Source: Orbilia blumenaviensis
Taxonomy: Eukaryota > Ascomycota > Orbiliomycetes > Orbiliales > Orbiliaceae
Direction of reading: 5' to 3'
Length of the DNA stretch: 64,000 nt
Assembly: GCA_036872755.1 (NCBI GenBank)
Contig: JAVHNS010000010.1
Span: 1,302,001 to 1,366,000, forward strand
The translations under genes and the position numbers were made by a program. The first letter of the stretch is position 1, and each line of letters starts with the position of its first letter. The notes under the pieces were generated by a model. That model worked only from the letters and a program-made list of their open reading frames with translations, was not told the origin of the DNA and made no database searches. Below are positions 22,577 through 33,714 of this stretch, one piece after another.

Positions 22577-24926
22577 ATGGCGACTACAGGGGATCCTGAG
22601 ACACCAAATGACGGCACATCAAAAACTTCTTTGTTCTCTCAAAAGTCCAGCAGGGTTGGTATCTTTTCGCGGAAACCAGGTGCTGCAAACATCGCCAGTT
22701 CGAAACCAAAAAGTAGTCGGTCCAGCTTTTTTCAGAACCTAAAGTCAAAGCCTAGCGGGGCAACCTTAGCGAAAGGGAAAGAGAACGAGGATATCGTGGC
22801 TGAACGGCCAGAACATCCAGCATATGGTCTTCCAGGAGAAGGGCTCCCAGCTTTCGACGAGTCGCTGAGGACAGCAGCATTAGCAAAACGAGCTAGCATA
22901 TCCGGTCTTATCGATCTCGAGGGGCAACAGCAGACCGGTTGGCAGCCGTTGTTCAAGAACGATGTTGAAGATGAGGTTCCTGATGTCGGCGAGGGCTCTA
23001 GTGCTATTGAACAGAAAATTCCAAGTTATAAGGGGAAAGAAAAGGCGCCCCTGTTCGCTGATACCGGGGCCGCACCACTAGCAGAGTCTGCAGATATGTT
23101 GCCCGAGGGCTTGCCGCACGCCTACCAAATAGTAGCTGGTCGAGATGCTCGCAAGTGCCCTCGCTACAACTGCTCAGATCTATATAACGGACTACCTGTT
23201 CGGGAGCTTTGGAACAATAGCGGCGACACGCTTATATATCTTTGCCCCAAGAACATGAAAACGCCGCATGGCCCCAGCTTCCAGGTAGATTCGCACACAT
23301 TGCAATCCACGTCCGACTACTGGGTAACAGCATTCTCCCCAGTTTGGCAGAACGGTTTTGAGATAGACAAGTCCGCATATCCTACTGCCAAATTCGCTCT
23401 CTTTTTTGCTGCCGATCGACCCGATGGCCGAAACGAGGAAACCGACCCCTTGGTCTTGCTTAGACACTATATCACTATGAGGAATGTGTTCGCTTGCATC
23501 TTCGATTCTTTTTGTGTCGGGCTGATCGAAGAAGACTCATCACTCTTGAGTGACCTTGTGGACCGCATGTTAATGTACTTCGATGGAACTGAAGACAGCC
23601 TTGGTGAAAAATTGTCACAGTTTATTCAGAGAAGTGGACTTTGGGATGTCAGCAACGACCCCATCAAAGCAGTTGATCTTCTTCACCTGGCAGCAACATA
23701 CGATATGGAAGAACTCTATCTAGAAGCTTTCGCCCATACTGTTGGAATGTAAGCTTGCATCGTATATCTATGATTTACGTTTCAATCTAGGACCTACCGT
23801 ACTAAAAGGTTTCCATAGGTGGCCACAAATTGTTGAGTCAAAGGCTCACGAGGTTCTTTCGGAATCAATTATTACTCTTCTTGTTTCACGCCACGGAAGA
23901 CTTGTCAACAAACTTGACACCTTTTCTCGCATTATAAAGAATTTCCACTTTAAGGAACTATGGACCATTAACTCGCCAGCTTCTAAACTCCCAGGTCCGG
24001 TTCGGAAGGGTTATGAATCAATGCGTACTTTTCTCTACAAGTACTATACTACCGCCGGATTCTCAAAATGGCCACCAAGGGATCTGGCGACCCGTTCTGT
24101 TTTTTTCAGAATCTACTCTGACTTTTGCGTTCTCTACGAACTCCTTGTTGACAAGCAATATACGACAACAAATGCGTGCGCTTGTTATCCGAGTTTGATC
24201 CACTACATCCAGGGCCTCTACCATATCGACCAAGTTATATGTAAGCGGAAATCTAGTATGCCATATGGTATACCGATTTTGCCTGGGTATTTCGTACAAA
24301 CTGTTGCCGAAACGGCGTTTCTACGCCGCCCAGAAGTGTTCCAAGTTAATATGGAGAAAAAGCTCGATCTCAGAGAACTAGACACCTTACTTGAGAGGTT
24401 GTACAATGATGATGGAATAAGAAGCATGAAATCCGAAACCGGGGAGAGGATTATGACTGCTTTTATGGGATTCGAGAAATCTCTAATGAAAGGGAAAACA
24501 TATAAGGATGTTGCAGAGACGAGAAAGGGGATCTGGTTTCTTGTGTATGGGATGCTGAGCGTTATGGCAGAGCTAAGTGTAGAGACCAAGGTGGTTTTCA
24601 AGGACGAGGTTGAATACCTCTTATGTGCTGACACTGGAGGCGTTTTCAATCGTGACGGGAAAAGAAGGAGAGTACATGACCAACAGGATGCGGGTTCAGA
24701 AGATGAGGATATCGACAGGTGGAGCATGGCCAGCCTTCCTGGTACCCAGCCTGATACGCAATATCCACCTGTCGCTGGATCCTCCACGATCACCCCAACA
24801 CCTGCTGCTGGAGTTCCCGAAGACGGGACGAGTGCACGAAAGATCACTCGTGCAGAAATGAGTTACCCGTGGACAGTTGCACAAAAGCCCGGCTGGGCTG
24901 CTGGAACACGCCAACAAGGGGCATAG
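22577..24926 (+). CDS. Uncharacterised fungal protein, probable DUF8004 family
   Basis: Two exons, 22577-23748 and 23819-24926, joined across a 70-nt intron with frame kept, give 759 aa. Residues 1-100 are Ser/Lys-rich and look disordered. From about residue 210 comes a folded region beginning ELWNNSGDTLIYLCPK and GPSFQVDSHTL. This resembles, from memory, the opening of the Pezizomycotina DUF8004 domain, a BTB-like region without known function. The domain runs through an alpha-helical middle to about residue 650. A tail with an acidic patch (GSEDEDIDRW), a basic GKRRR element just before it, and Pro/Thr-rich sequence follows. No catalytic motif, signal peptide or membrane span is visible, so a cytosolic or nuclear protein is likely. 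Function is unknown. The first ATG of the frame is used. Confidence 0.8.
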
Positions 24927-26691
24927 CGGGCTCATGTTGATTTGTTCCCAGCTAGATCACTCCCAATAATAAGGGCGCGAAATATCGTACTAGATGATAT
25001 CTACCTTGGGTTCGTCGTTTGAGGAGCCACATGGCGTGGGGTTTCATTCGCTAGTACGTCAGAAGCCTAGCCGGCTGCACTTTTCTTGGCCTACCAGCCA
25101 GTGGAGCTTTCTATCACGTATTAAGTCTGAAGTAGTGGATCATGCTACTTAGTCTAGGTAACTATGGCAAATGTAAAATCGCCGACTAAACTTAACCAGA
25201 GAGATTCCCTGCCAATTAGCGCAATGAAGGAGTCACTGGCAATGATACCAACCATTGTTCGATATTATGATAATTTAGAGACACCCATATTCTAATAGAC
25301 ATGCTACCCCCTCTTATCCACCTCCCATGGGATAGTCATGCATGCGGGAGCTCAGATTCGTATATCCTTCTGGGGATACTGACTCTGGTAACCTTTTATG
25401 CCCCGGACAATGTTTGATCCGATATTTTCCGCAGATTCGTTCACTTTACACCGATTGAATATTCAGCGGTGCACTCTTCTAATGAGATCTAAAACAAAAC
25501 CTTAACGGCTCTCCAATTATATATTACGACACTTCGCCTAGGAAGCAGGGCATGTGCCATGTCACATGCAGGCAGAAACTTAACCAGGGAGGGGTGTTAA
25601 CCTAAACCATCTTCGGATTCTCAACGTTTTTCTCAATCAGACCATTCATTCGTTCATTCGCTCATTCAAAAATCTTCGTCGGTGGGAAGAAGTGGGGAAT
25701 GATGGTGGTTCGCCAACAGGCCTCGCTAAGGATTGCAGACGACCAGCAACACTTGATCCTCCACCTCGAAGCCACAAACACCGCATCATGCATATACCCA
25801 CAGTATCAGAACAACCCGTCTGGTCTTTAGATTACGTCTACCACCACATTCCGTAAGAAGGAGAGAAAATTTCCTTTTATTAGGTCTACTGAAATTTCAA
25901 AATTCCATGTGCATACTGGGCCTTGGGTTCCTAATGTTATGGGTCTACGCAAGCAAGCTAGTCTCGCTAAACTTGCGCATGCAGGTCCTACTCCTCTTTA
26001 CTAATATGGTCAATTGGGGGGATTGGTCGTTTACCCCACTTGTGAGCTCAATCAAACGGCCTATTTCGTCTGATATACCTGAGCTGGAATATTGATATTG
26101 AGCCTCCCACAGCATCCTGCATGTCACAAGTGGACTAATCCAAAGTTGGCAAGATTTCACGAAACACAGTATCTTCGAGGAGACATGATTGAAGGGTCTA
26201 TCACGAAGAGGATATGAATTTCTCTAGTTTTTTCAGCCAGCCCCTCTAAAACCTGCATTTTCAGCGAATTATGCTTCGGCTCATCTTGTGCTTTGAGGAG
26301 TTTTCCAATGAAACGTTCCCGATTGCAGGTTAGTATCTATATTTGTGGTTTCTAATGCAGGCCAGGATTGAAAGTAAGCAGTCCACCTGATACTATCGGG
26401 GTATCCTTAAGGCGGACCAAGCCGCAAAAATTTGAATAGTTATTGGATCATGCTTGATCTTAGATAAGCCATCTACCAGTCGATTAGGGCGATTATAGGT
26501 GCGGGGATTAATGAGGGGTACCATCGGGGAATCGAGTATATATGTAGCGGCATCTGGGCTTATTTCCTCGCATTCATTACTCGAATCCCCCAGTCAGACT
26601 ACCTCAATCCTCCTCCCTTGAACCTTACCCATATTTTGGATTTTATCACATCCTTGTATACTATACATCTTGATATTTACACATCTACAAG
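24927..26691. other. Intergenic region, no gene seen
   Basis: Contains the 3' flank of the DUF8004-like gene and the promoter of the thioredoxin gene. Open frames are short (71 codons at most) and unremarkable. Confidence 0.5.
26537..26543 (+). promoter_or_regulatory. TATA box of thioredoxin gene
   Basis: TATATAT about 150 bp before the ATG at 26692, followed by a C/T-rich leader (26580-26640). Confidence 0.4.
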
Positions 26692-27081
26692 ATGGGAATA
26701 CCAGATGCCAACGTCGAGCACCCGCAAGGGACAAACCAATCACCCCTCTCCTGTGCCCTCAAATCCGTCTCTGAGGCCACACACATGGAAGAACTCCGTA
26801 GTTTTACCAATCTCCCTAACCTCGTCATCGTCAACTTCAGCGCCCAATGGTGCGCCCCTTGCAAATTCATGAAGGAGAAATTTGCGATCATGGCGAACCA
26901 ATACGCAGACCATAGCGTTATCGCCGTCCATGTCGATATCGATAAACTCCCTAGATGCAACCCGGTCTACGGGGTTCGGACCGTTCCTACGTTTTTGCTG
27001 TACCGTGGAGGTCACAAAATTGCGGAGGTTGTTGGAGCTAATGAGGTTATGCTGAGGGAATCTATCCGCCAAAACCTCTAA
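26692..27081 (+). CDS. Thioredoxin (WCAPC active site)
   Basis: Single-exon 129-aa thioredoxin-fold protein, slightly longer than the usual 105-110 aa because of an N-terminal extension of about 25 residues. The redox site is AQWCAPCKFM, with Cys54 and Cys57. Ala replaces the canonical Gly of WCGPC, which may shift the redox potential. The cis-proline segment GVRTVPTFLLYRGG (Pro99) and the central VHVDIDKLPRC strand match thioredoxins. There is no clear signal or mitochondrial presequence, so a cytosolic disulfide reductase role is likely. No thioredoxin reductase or peroxiredoxin gene lies nearby. An extra Cys (Cys89) could be regulatory. Confidence 0.9.
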   Translation: MGIPDANVEHPQGTNQSPLSCALKSVSEATHMEELRSFTNLPNLVIVNFSAQWCAPCKFMKEKFAIMANQYADHSVIAVHVDIDKLPRCNPVYGVRTVPTFLLYRGGHKIAEVVGANEVMLRESIRQNL

Positions 27082-28181
27082 AAAGAAGAAATGGTTTTAT
27101 AGGGTGTTCGCACCAAAGTCAGATAAATTATTAATCAGGAGAACATAAGTTCAGATTTCAGCCTTTTGGGTTAATTAATCATAACCGAGTTTCGGACTGG
27201 ATACAAATAACAATACAATCCGGCACTAAGCCGTCGAGTTGCAATTAGTACAGTGGAGGTGGTTTCGTCCGACATTAAAGCGGATGGGTCTTTCAATCCT
27301 GGTCATCACCTTGCCAACGAATACTATGTTCCTTAGAACGATATTTCTTGGGCCACTTTATTTTGTCTTTTAGCCTGTTTCATACTTTCTTAGCTTTGTA
27401 AACCTAGTAACCTAACATACACAAATGCTTTCTGATGTGGCGACCTAGATCCTTTAGTAACGTTAAAACACCTTATTCATGAATCAATAGATAATTCAAT
27501 TCAAAAATCATGGTGTTAAGTAAATTTCATGCAAGTGATGAAAGGCTTTAAGACGCATTTATGCGCTGTTGAGGTCTAGGCACGAGACTATTCGAAAGAC
27601 GTGAAACCTAACAGTTAGAAATGCAGAGCATCTCGAGAAAGCGACTGTTGCATTTTGCATGTTGGTGCCACTTATACCACAGCCACAACACCTTACGCCA
27701 CAGTATTTTGACTTCAGAAATTAGGTATTGACAGGGACGTTTGCCGATTCCCCGACGACGCGCGACGCGGTTGGTGAACACAAGTCCAAGGGCAATGAAA
27801 GGAAGCCCGGGGCTCATGTAGTGTAATCCATCTCCTGTCAACTTCACAGCCTCAAACAACCATCAACTGATTTTAACCTCCGCAACTTCCCCTTCTCGCA
27901 TCTCGAGATCTCGAAACCATCTTTCAGCAAGGCGGGACAGGGCCTACCATACATAGAGCCAGTCCTTGTCTTTTGGCTGCATTCGCTTATGCAGGTGCAG
28001 TAGCCTGGGGGTCACGTCTTCCATTAACCTCCTTTGTTCTAGCCCAGCCTACTTCTCCACGCCCTTCATCAACAAACTTGGACTTGCTGCCGTCCATTTG
28101 ATCCGGTCATCGCCACCTTTCCCCATACTATCCCATCTATTCGGCGTTCGCATTTATACGGATTCGACAGGCTACTGTACA
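27082..28181. other. Intergenic region and leader of F-box protein 1 gene
   Basis: No supported gene. A minus-strand open frame of 83 codons (27859-27608) has no family likeness. The frame of the downstream F-box protein stays open back to 27966 without an ATG, so 27966-28181 could include an unseen upstream exon or be untranslated leader. Confidence 0.5.
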
Positions 28182-30359
28182 ATGGCGGATATTTTATCCG
28201 TTCCATTGGAGGTCCTGTTCCTCATTGTGGGGCATCTAGGAGCTGATGATCTCAAGTCGTTGAGACTAGCATGCCGCGAGCTCAACGGGAAGACCGCAGG
28301 GGTTCATGTCGAAGCATTATTCAAATGTCGAACCTATTTTGCCACCATACCGGACCTCGAAGCTCTTCTCGAACTTACACGGCATCCTAGCGGCGCTAAC
28401 CTCCGGCTCAAGCATCTGCAAATCGATGTTGCATCACCGTATGTTCATATCAGGCCTAATCTCTTGCTTAATTCCCTCGGAGATGACGATGACGAGGAGG
28501 AACTTCGACCTCCCAAGCTCTTTAACCGGACCTGTTTCGCCTACGATTGTCACAACTTTGAAGGGCTTAAGCAGAGCGAAGACCAGGCTTTGATATTTGC
28601 GGCCCTCCAGAATCTACCGAACCTCGAAGTCATCGAATTTGTCGATCGCCATGGTATCCCCTCCGAGAAGGCACTAGCGAAGCATTACCCGCTTTCAGCA
28701 GCACCGGAATATAAGGAGCAGTTCATTGCCTTCTATAAGGACCATGCTGTTCGACAAAGACGAGATAGAATGACAATACTTCTCTTCTATGTCATGGCAG
28801 CCTTGAAACATGCTCCTTGTCGAATTAAAGAAATCCTTGTTGATAATCCTCGTCATGGATATATGTACACTTCTCTTGGATGGTTTGACAGTCATCGACG
28901 GCATATTAGCCGTCTCGCCGCACCCCTCGAAAACCTCAAAGTCCTTGAGATGAATCTTTGCTACCCATGGCCTCCAGAGGACCACCGAGACTTCGACGAG
29001 TTTGGGCCCATCAAACTCACAGAGGGGGAGCTAAAATGTCTCCCCGAGTTTCTAACAAATACTGTCCCCAATGTTGAAAAGCTACGGCTCAACTTCGCAG
29101 AGATCTTACCCGAGCTGAACACAAATAATCTGCATGTCTGGATACGACCCGAAGGGAGGAGATATGAACCTACATTTTTCCTGAAGAAGATGGAAATCAA
29201 ATTACCTCGCATTAAAAGGTTGGAGCTAATAGGAATACCTTTCGTTCCAGATGAACTAATTGAGATCCTCTTGCGCCCTCATAAAGCCACTCTTCGGCAT
29301 TTGCTCCTCGAAGACTGTGTTCTTCAAGAGACACCACAGTGCTGGTCGACAATATTTTCACTCCTTAAGGGGGAACTTACACTGGAGACATTTTCTTTTC
29401 ATACGAAAACTGTCGATAGGAGAATATCTTTAGTAGGGAAAATGCCGCACTTGTTCAAAGTTCAGGGACACGTCAACGATAGCAAGCATAAATGCGAAGT
29501 ACAGGCATCAGGAAAGAAGCCACTAGTCTCAACGAATTTTTGGGAGGCACTCGACATGATCATAGACTTCGAGGCTAAATTACTCGACCCTAAAACACCG
29601 AACGAGGCGCAGCCGCGAAATCAGAGCGACCCCCTACAAGAAGGTGATAACTCAAGTAGCTCCGACAACGACTCCGACCATGGAGATTGGCCAATAAATG
29701 TCTGGGACGACCTTGATGATGACTTCGACGACGATGACGACGACGGGATGGGCCCAATGGGGCCTATGGGGCCTTTGGGGCCCATCGGGATCGGACCAAT
29801 ACCTCCTTTCCCGTTACCATTACCAACTCTACCCCCAGGACTTCCAGATCTGATATCTCACTTCCCTATGGCAGGTGCGCCACCCCGGACCTATACGCTT
29901 CATGGAAACCCGCAACCGAGATACCAGTTTGCGCGTGCCGACCAGACAGGTCACTTAGTCCGGCCGGGGGCCAATCCGTCTTCCGCCCTTGCCCCGGGCT
30001 CAGTCATTGTCCAGGATTTCGTCGTTCCTGGGAATATGCTAGACACGGTAGCTATGGAGGGGCAGCCATTGACTACCCAAAATATCATTCGAAATTTGCT
30101 GCCAGGTGCTCTGGATGTGGGTGTCACCCCGGCGCCAGCTGGCCCTGCTGGTGCGTCTAACCCCTCTGCACCCACCACTGGGCCCTCAACATCTGGGCCA
30201 TCAACTGCTGGGACTCCCGCTGCCGGACCGTCAATCGCCGGGCCTGCTGTCCTGCCACCGCCCCCAATCGGCTTTCAAACCGCCGCCCAACTGTTCGGGT
30301 TCCCCGATGAGAATGAGGACGGACTCGACGATGGCAGGCCTTCATGCCAACAGCAATAG
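28182..30359 (+). CDS. F-box protein with acidic, collagen-like tail (F-box protein 1)
   Basis: 725-aa single-exon protein starting at the first ATG of the frame. Residues 3-45 form an F-box (LSVPLEVLFLIV, then LKSLRLACRELNGK), which should bind Skp1 in an SCF ubiquitin ligase. A motif with HPSGANLRLKHLQI and SPYVH follows, shared with two other proteins in this window. Residues about 110-450 carry Leu-rich repeats of irregular spacing (PNLEVIEFVD, LENLKVLEMN, VEKLRLNF), the presumed substrate-binding part. The tail is unusual: a Ser/Asp run, an Asp-rich block (DDDFDDDDDDG, about 510-525), Gly-Pro-Met repeats (about 525-540), Pro-rich segments, and Ala/Ser/Gly/Pro repeats (about 650-700). The tail is low-complexity and probably disordered. 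The substrate is unknown. Confidence 0.85.
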   Translation: MADILSVPLEVLFLIVGHLGADDLKSLRLACRELNGKTAGVHVEALFKCRTYFATIPDLEALLELTRHPSGANLRLKHLQIDVASPYVHIRPNLLLNSLGDDDDEEELRPPKLFNRTCFAYDCHNFEGLKQSEDQALIFAALQNLPNLEVIEFVDRHGIPSEKALAKHYPLSAAPEYKEQFIAFYKDHAVRQRRDRMTILLFYVMAALKHAPCRIKEILVDNPRHGYMYTSLGWFDSHRRHISRLAAPLENLKVLEMNLCYPWPPEDHRDFDEFGPIKLTEGELKCLPEFLTNTVPNVEKLRLNFAEILPELNTNNLHVWIRPEGRRYEPTFFLKKMEIKLPRIKRLELIGIPFVPDELIEILLRPHKATLRHLLLEDCVLQETPQCWSTIFSLLKGELTLETFSFHTKTVDRRISLVGKMPHLFKVQGHVNDSKHKCEVQASGKKPLVSTNFWEALDMIIDFEAKLLDPKTPNEAQPRNQSDPLQEGDNSSSSDNDSDHGDWPINVWDDLDDDFDDDDDDGMGPMGPMGPLGPIGIGPIPPFPLPLPTLPPGLPDLISHFPMAGAPPRTYTLHGNPQPRYQFARADQTGHLVRPGANPSSALAPGSVIVQDFVVPGNMLDTVAMEGQPLTTQNIIRNLLPGALDVGVTPAPAGPAGASNPSAPTTGPSTSGPSTAGTPAAGPSIAGPAVLPPPPIGFQTAAQLFGFPDENEDGLDDGRPSCQQQ

Positions 30360-32659
30360 AGTAACGCTCGATGAAACCGCTCACCAATGATACCACCCTA
30401 GAGAAACGTCAACTACCCGCCATTTATACATTGTAATGAAAATCTCATGCCTCTTCACCCAATCCTAATAGCATTCATAAAGCTGAGGACTACCTTTTCG
30501 CATTGCCGACGCACTTCTTATCTCCTTTTTTCTCATTTTACGCATTTTTTCTTTCTGTTTTTTGATGATGAAGTGACATAACCTCTTTTTCTGACTACTA
30601 CTAGCTTCCGGAACGGCTACGTTTAAAGGTTTCTAGCGTTTTCAATCCCAACGAAACTTCTTAAAATAATACTTGCTGAAATTCTTTATATCTGTGATTG
30701 ATTCCGTTTGCTAAGCATGAAATCCACGGATTTTGGATATGGTAACCAGGGCCCCAGAACTAGATAACTCGGAGTCTTAGTACCGGGACCCATCCAGCGA
30801 TATCGATAGTTGTCCCGTTTAAACTTAGGAGCACACAAGTAGACAGGACTAACATGGTTGCTGTCCCGGTTTATTACAAATAGAATGTCTTCAATACATA
30901 CAATTTTTTTTAAAAAAAGAGAAAAGAACTAGTTAGTGCTGACTGCCGTTGCCTGGTGTAATTAAACGAGCACGAAGCCGTGGATCCTTTGAAAAGAATA
31001 AGACTGCCCGCTTACAGCGAACCCTTGATCGTTACTTGTATACACGCAATTTCCAGAAACATCGAATGTAGATCTTCCAGCATCTAATGTTTAGGTCCCT
31101 GGTATACCGACTTTACGTGTTGCGGTTCCTATGTCCCTATGGTATTCTCGGGATCTCGTTAGGGCAGATCCGTAGAAACATGGATCTTTATGGCAAGATC
31201 TTTACGGCAAACGCCGGACGCCCGGGTTCGGTGCTACTACTGCAATAGATATCGATAGATAACGAGCCCAGGATGCAGGCGTGTTAATATAGATACTACC
31301 CATAATTATCGGCCAGGGTTAAGACTCTCCAAGCCCCCACGTTGTTGGTTCTATTGGGTTGTGCTAGGATCGTGGAATGCCCGCCAGATCAGAACATAAA
31401 ACTCATATAGCTTTAACCAAAGGCTTCAGCCTAGAAGTTAAGACAATTTTCGCCGACGTCGAGAGTTTTCTTGCCCAAATTTGCAGAAATTTGTCGGCGA
31501 AAGGATCTGTGGGTTTGGCTATGGATGCTGATGAGCCAATTGACCAATTATGAACGCGAGCTGCGCACATTGCGGAAGGGGTGGATGCTGTGAAAGAGTT
31601 TGTATAACGACATGAGATGTACTGCATCTGTAATTAATGAAATGCGCATAGATGTAGTTTGAGAGTCTAAGAATGTACAGCACCTTGGTGTCAATGCCCA
31701 TCCACCTATCACTTTGGTATTGGGTTTCGTCGCAAGAAGCTGGGCACTGGGTCCTGAGAGCTTCAAGTCCCAAGCCCAGAAAACCCTCATTGTTAATATA
31801 AACCATTGTACCTTGCCACCTTCCGAAGACGACTCTCTGCGCCGACCCGTCACAGGCTATGATAATCTGTCTATCTTTTTCTCCCAAAAACTAAGCATCT
31901 TAGTACATCTTGGAATCCCTTATCTTCAATTCCCAGGTTTTCTTCATCTATACCGTATACCGTACCCACCTTTGCTGAAGAAAACCCCACTTAACTAAGC
32001 CTTCCCATGGCAAAGATATGCAGAAAGCCAAGCTTCTTCGGGAAGGCGCTTTATCACCCGAGAGACATGTCGACAAGGGCATTGATGTGGTGTTTGTGTC
32101 GCACACCTTCAACCGATTGGCCCTGGTTTCATCTAGCCACACCAAAAAAGAAAACGACAATAAAATACGACTTTTCTTCATCAAGATTCGAAAGGGAAAC
32201 TTCCATTTTTTGGGATGGATGGGCTTTGTGGGGAAGGTAAAGACTAGGATTGTCAGATTTTCTTTCAGGCAGTCGAGATGCTATGCATTGTTACGACATG
32301 CATTCGGCATGGCGAATGCATTCGAATGTGAGCTGAGAACCGCAATTCTAAACTTGCCGAACCAGGCTCCGGCTCCGTGGTCCCCGGAGCGAAATCTGGG
32401 AAACTTGGCAGGGGCCGTTCAGGGCACACCAGAGCTGTTGCCAAAATGTAACATGGCAAAAGAGTTGCGTTAAAATCGGGCTGGGTACATACCGTTTGTC
32501 TATTCATATGTATATGCATTGATATCGGGGTACAAACGTTAACAACCACTGAAGGACCAAAAGTAATAACATACAAGAAGAAAACAGGTACAGTTACACA
32601 AAATGATTATTCCCGATTCGTTCCCAATTCGGGAACGGTCTTCCAATCCACGACCATCA
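30360..32659. other. Gene-poor region, no supported gene
   Basis: Begins with the T-rich 3' flank of F-box protein 1. Open frames at 31519-31887 (minus, 122 codons) and 32018-32473 (plus, 151 codons) overlap frames on the other strand and show no motif. No repeats of note. Confidence 0.45.
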
Positions 32660-33714
32660 TGGCCCTCTTGCTAGAGCAAGCAAAATATGAGGATAGTGCT
32701 TCCTAAAGACTGTTCGAATCGATCTTTTCAATTGGAGCCTCCCGCCCCCCTCTTTCATCAGGGTTTTAGTTAAATATTCCGTCCTGAAAATAGCAGGAAG
32801 ATCATATAACCCCGATGCAAGAAATGTGTCTCCCACCATCAAAAGCTCAAGTGGTGGGGGTCGGGCTTGGTATCCGAAGTCGAAACTAAATAACCTCGTT
32901 GCCTCAGCTGATGATTCCCCAGGATTTTAAAAACCGCAAGAGATAAACGCTTTAGTTGTGCAGAATCCTTAGACCTAGATTTCATGATTGATAGACCCTT
33001 CTGAAGCTGCGGAGGTGTTATTTATTTTTGGCCAATATTTGTCAGTAAAATGTACCACAAGAATAAAGACCTCTTTACGAAGTCGCTCCAAGCCATTTAT
33101 ATCAGTGTACCCTTCATAGGATAGGGTTCTTAGCTTACCATACCAACAAGTGAATCATTAACAGCGACTTCCCTTTCCAGGAGTCGATTTATGATCCCGA
33201 TACGGGGGCTGGTATCCTGGCATTGAAAGACCCTTGATTTCTTGAGCCTATCTGTATTTTCAAACATTCATTGAAAATTCCCACAAGATTTTCGTTTAGT
33301 AAGGAGGTGAACGTTTGCGAAGGGCACTTATTAGATACTGTGCAAAATATTTGATTTGATAAGAATCTCGGAGAGTTCATCCGCGGTAACATCCTCGCCT
33401 ATCTCCACACGCTCTGGGTGCTGTCTCAGCAGCCATAGGACAATTTTTAGCCCCGGGCCTAGGATTTTATTGCAGGAACACAATAATATTAACTCCGGAT
33501 CCCGAGTGCAGTTGCTTCTATGGCAAGGGAATATCTCCAAGCCCCTCATAGATCTTAGGGTCGAAGAGTCCTACCACGTCGTATTTTGAAGCCCGAGTTT
33601 CTGATAGCACGTAATACATAATTCGTGAAAACGATATCGCCATAGAATGTTATAAAACCTTCGGCAGACAGGTTTGGCGGATAGAATTTCTGGGGCGTTC
33701 AACTGTTCCTCCAT
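32660..33714 (-). pseudogene. Decayed F-box/leucine-rich protein gene
   Basis: On the minus strand an ATG at 33714 opens a frame reading APEILSAKPVCRRFYNILW, an F-box-like core of a different type from the other three in the window. A TAG follows, after which the same frame continues from 33549 to 33331 (RGLEIFPCHRS, then ELILLCSCNKILGPGLKIVL), like Leu-rich repeats. Further down, in shifting frames, come LRTLSYEGYTDINGLERLR and PPPLELLMVGDTFLASGLYD, broken by several stops. A single 57-nt intron could remove the first stop but has poor splice signals, and later breaks remain. The simplest reading is a paralog degraded by point mutation and frameshift. A heavily spliced live gene is the alternative. 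Confidence 0.5.

Noticed and set aside
24218..24847. 209-codon minus-strand frame
   Set aside because: Antisense of the second exon of the DUF8004-like gene; no independent signal.
27608..27859. 83-codon minus-strand frame with a hydrophobic stretch
   Set aside because: Hydrophobicity is weak, there is no family likeness, and it lies in the leader region of F-box protein 1.
32018..32473. 151-codon plus-strand frame
   Set aside because: Overlaps frames on the other strand, has no recognisable domain, promoter or splice structure.
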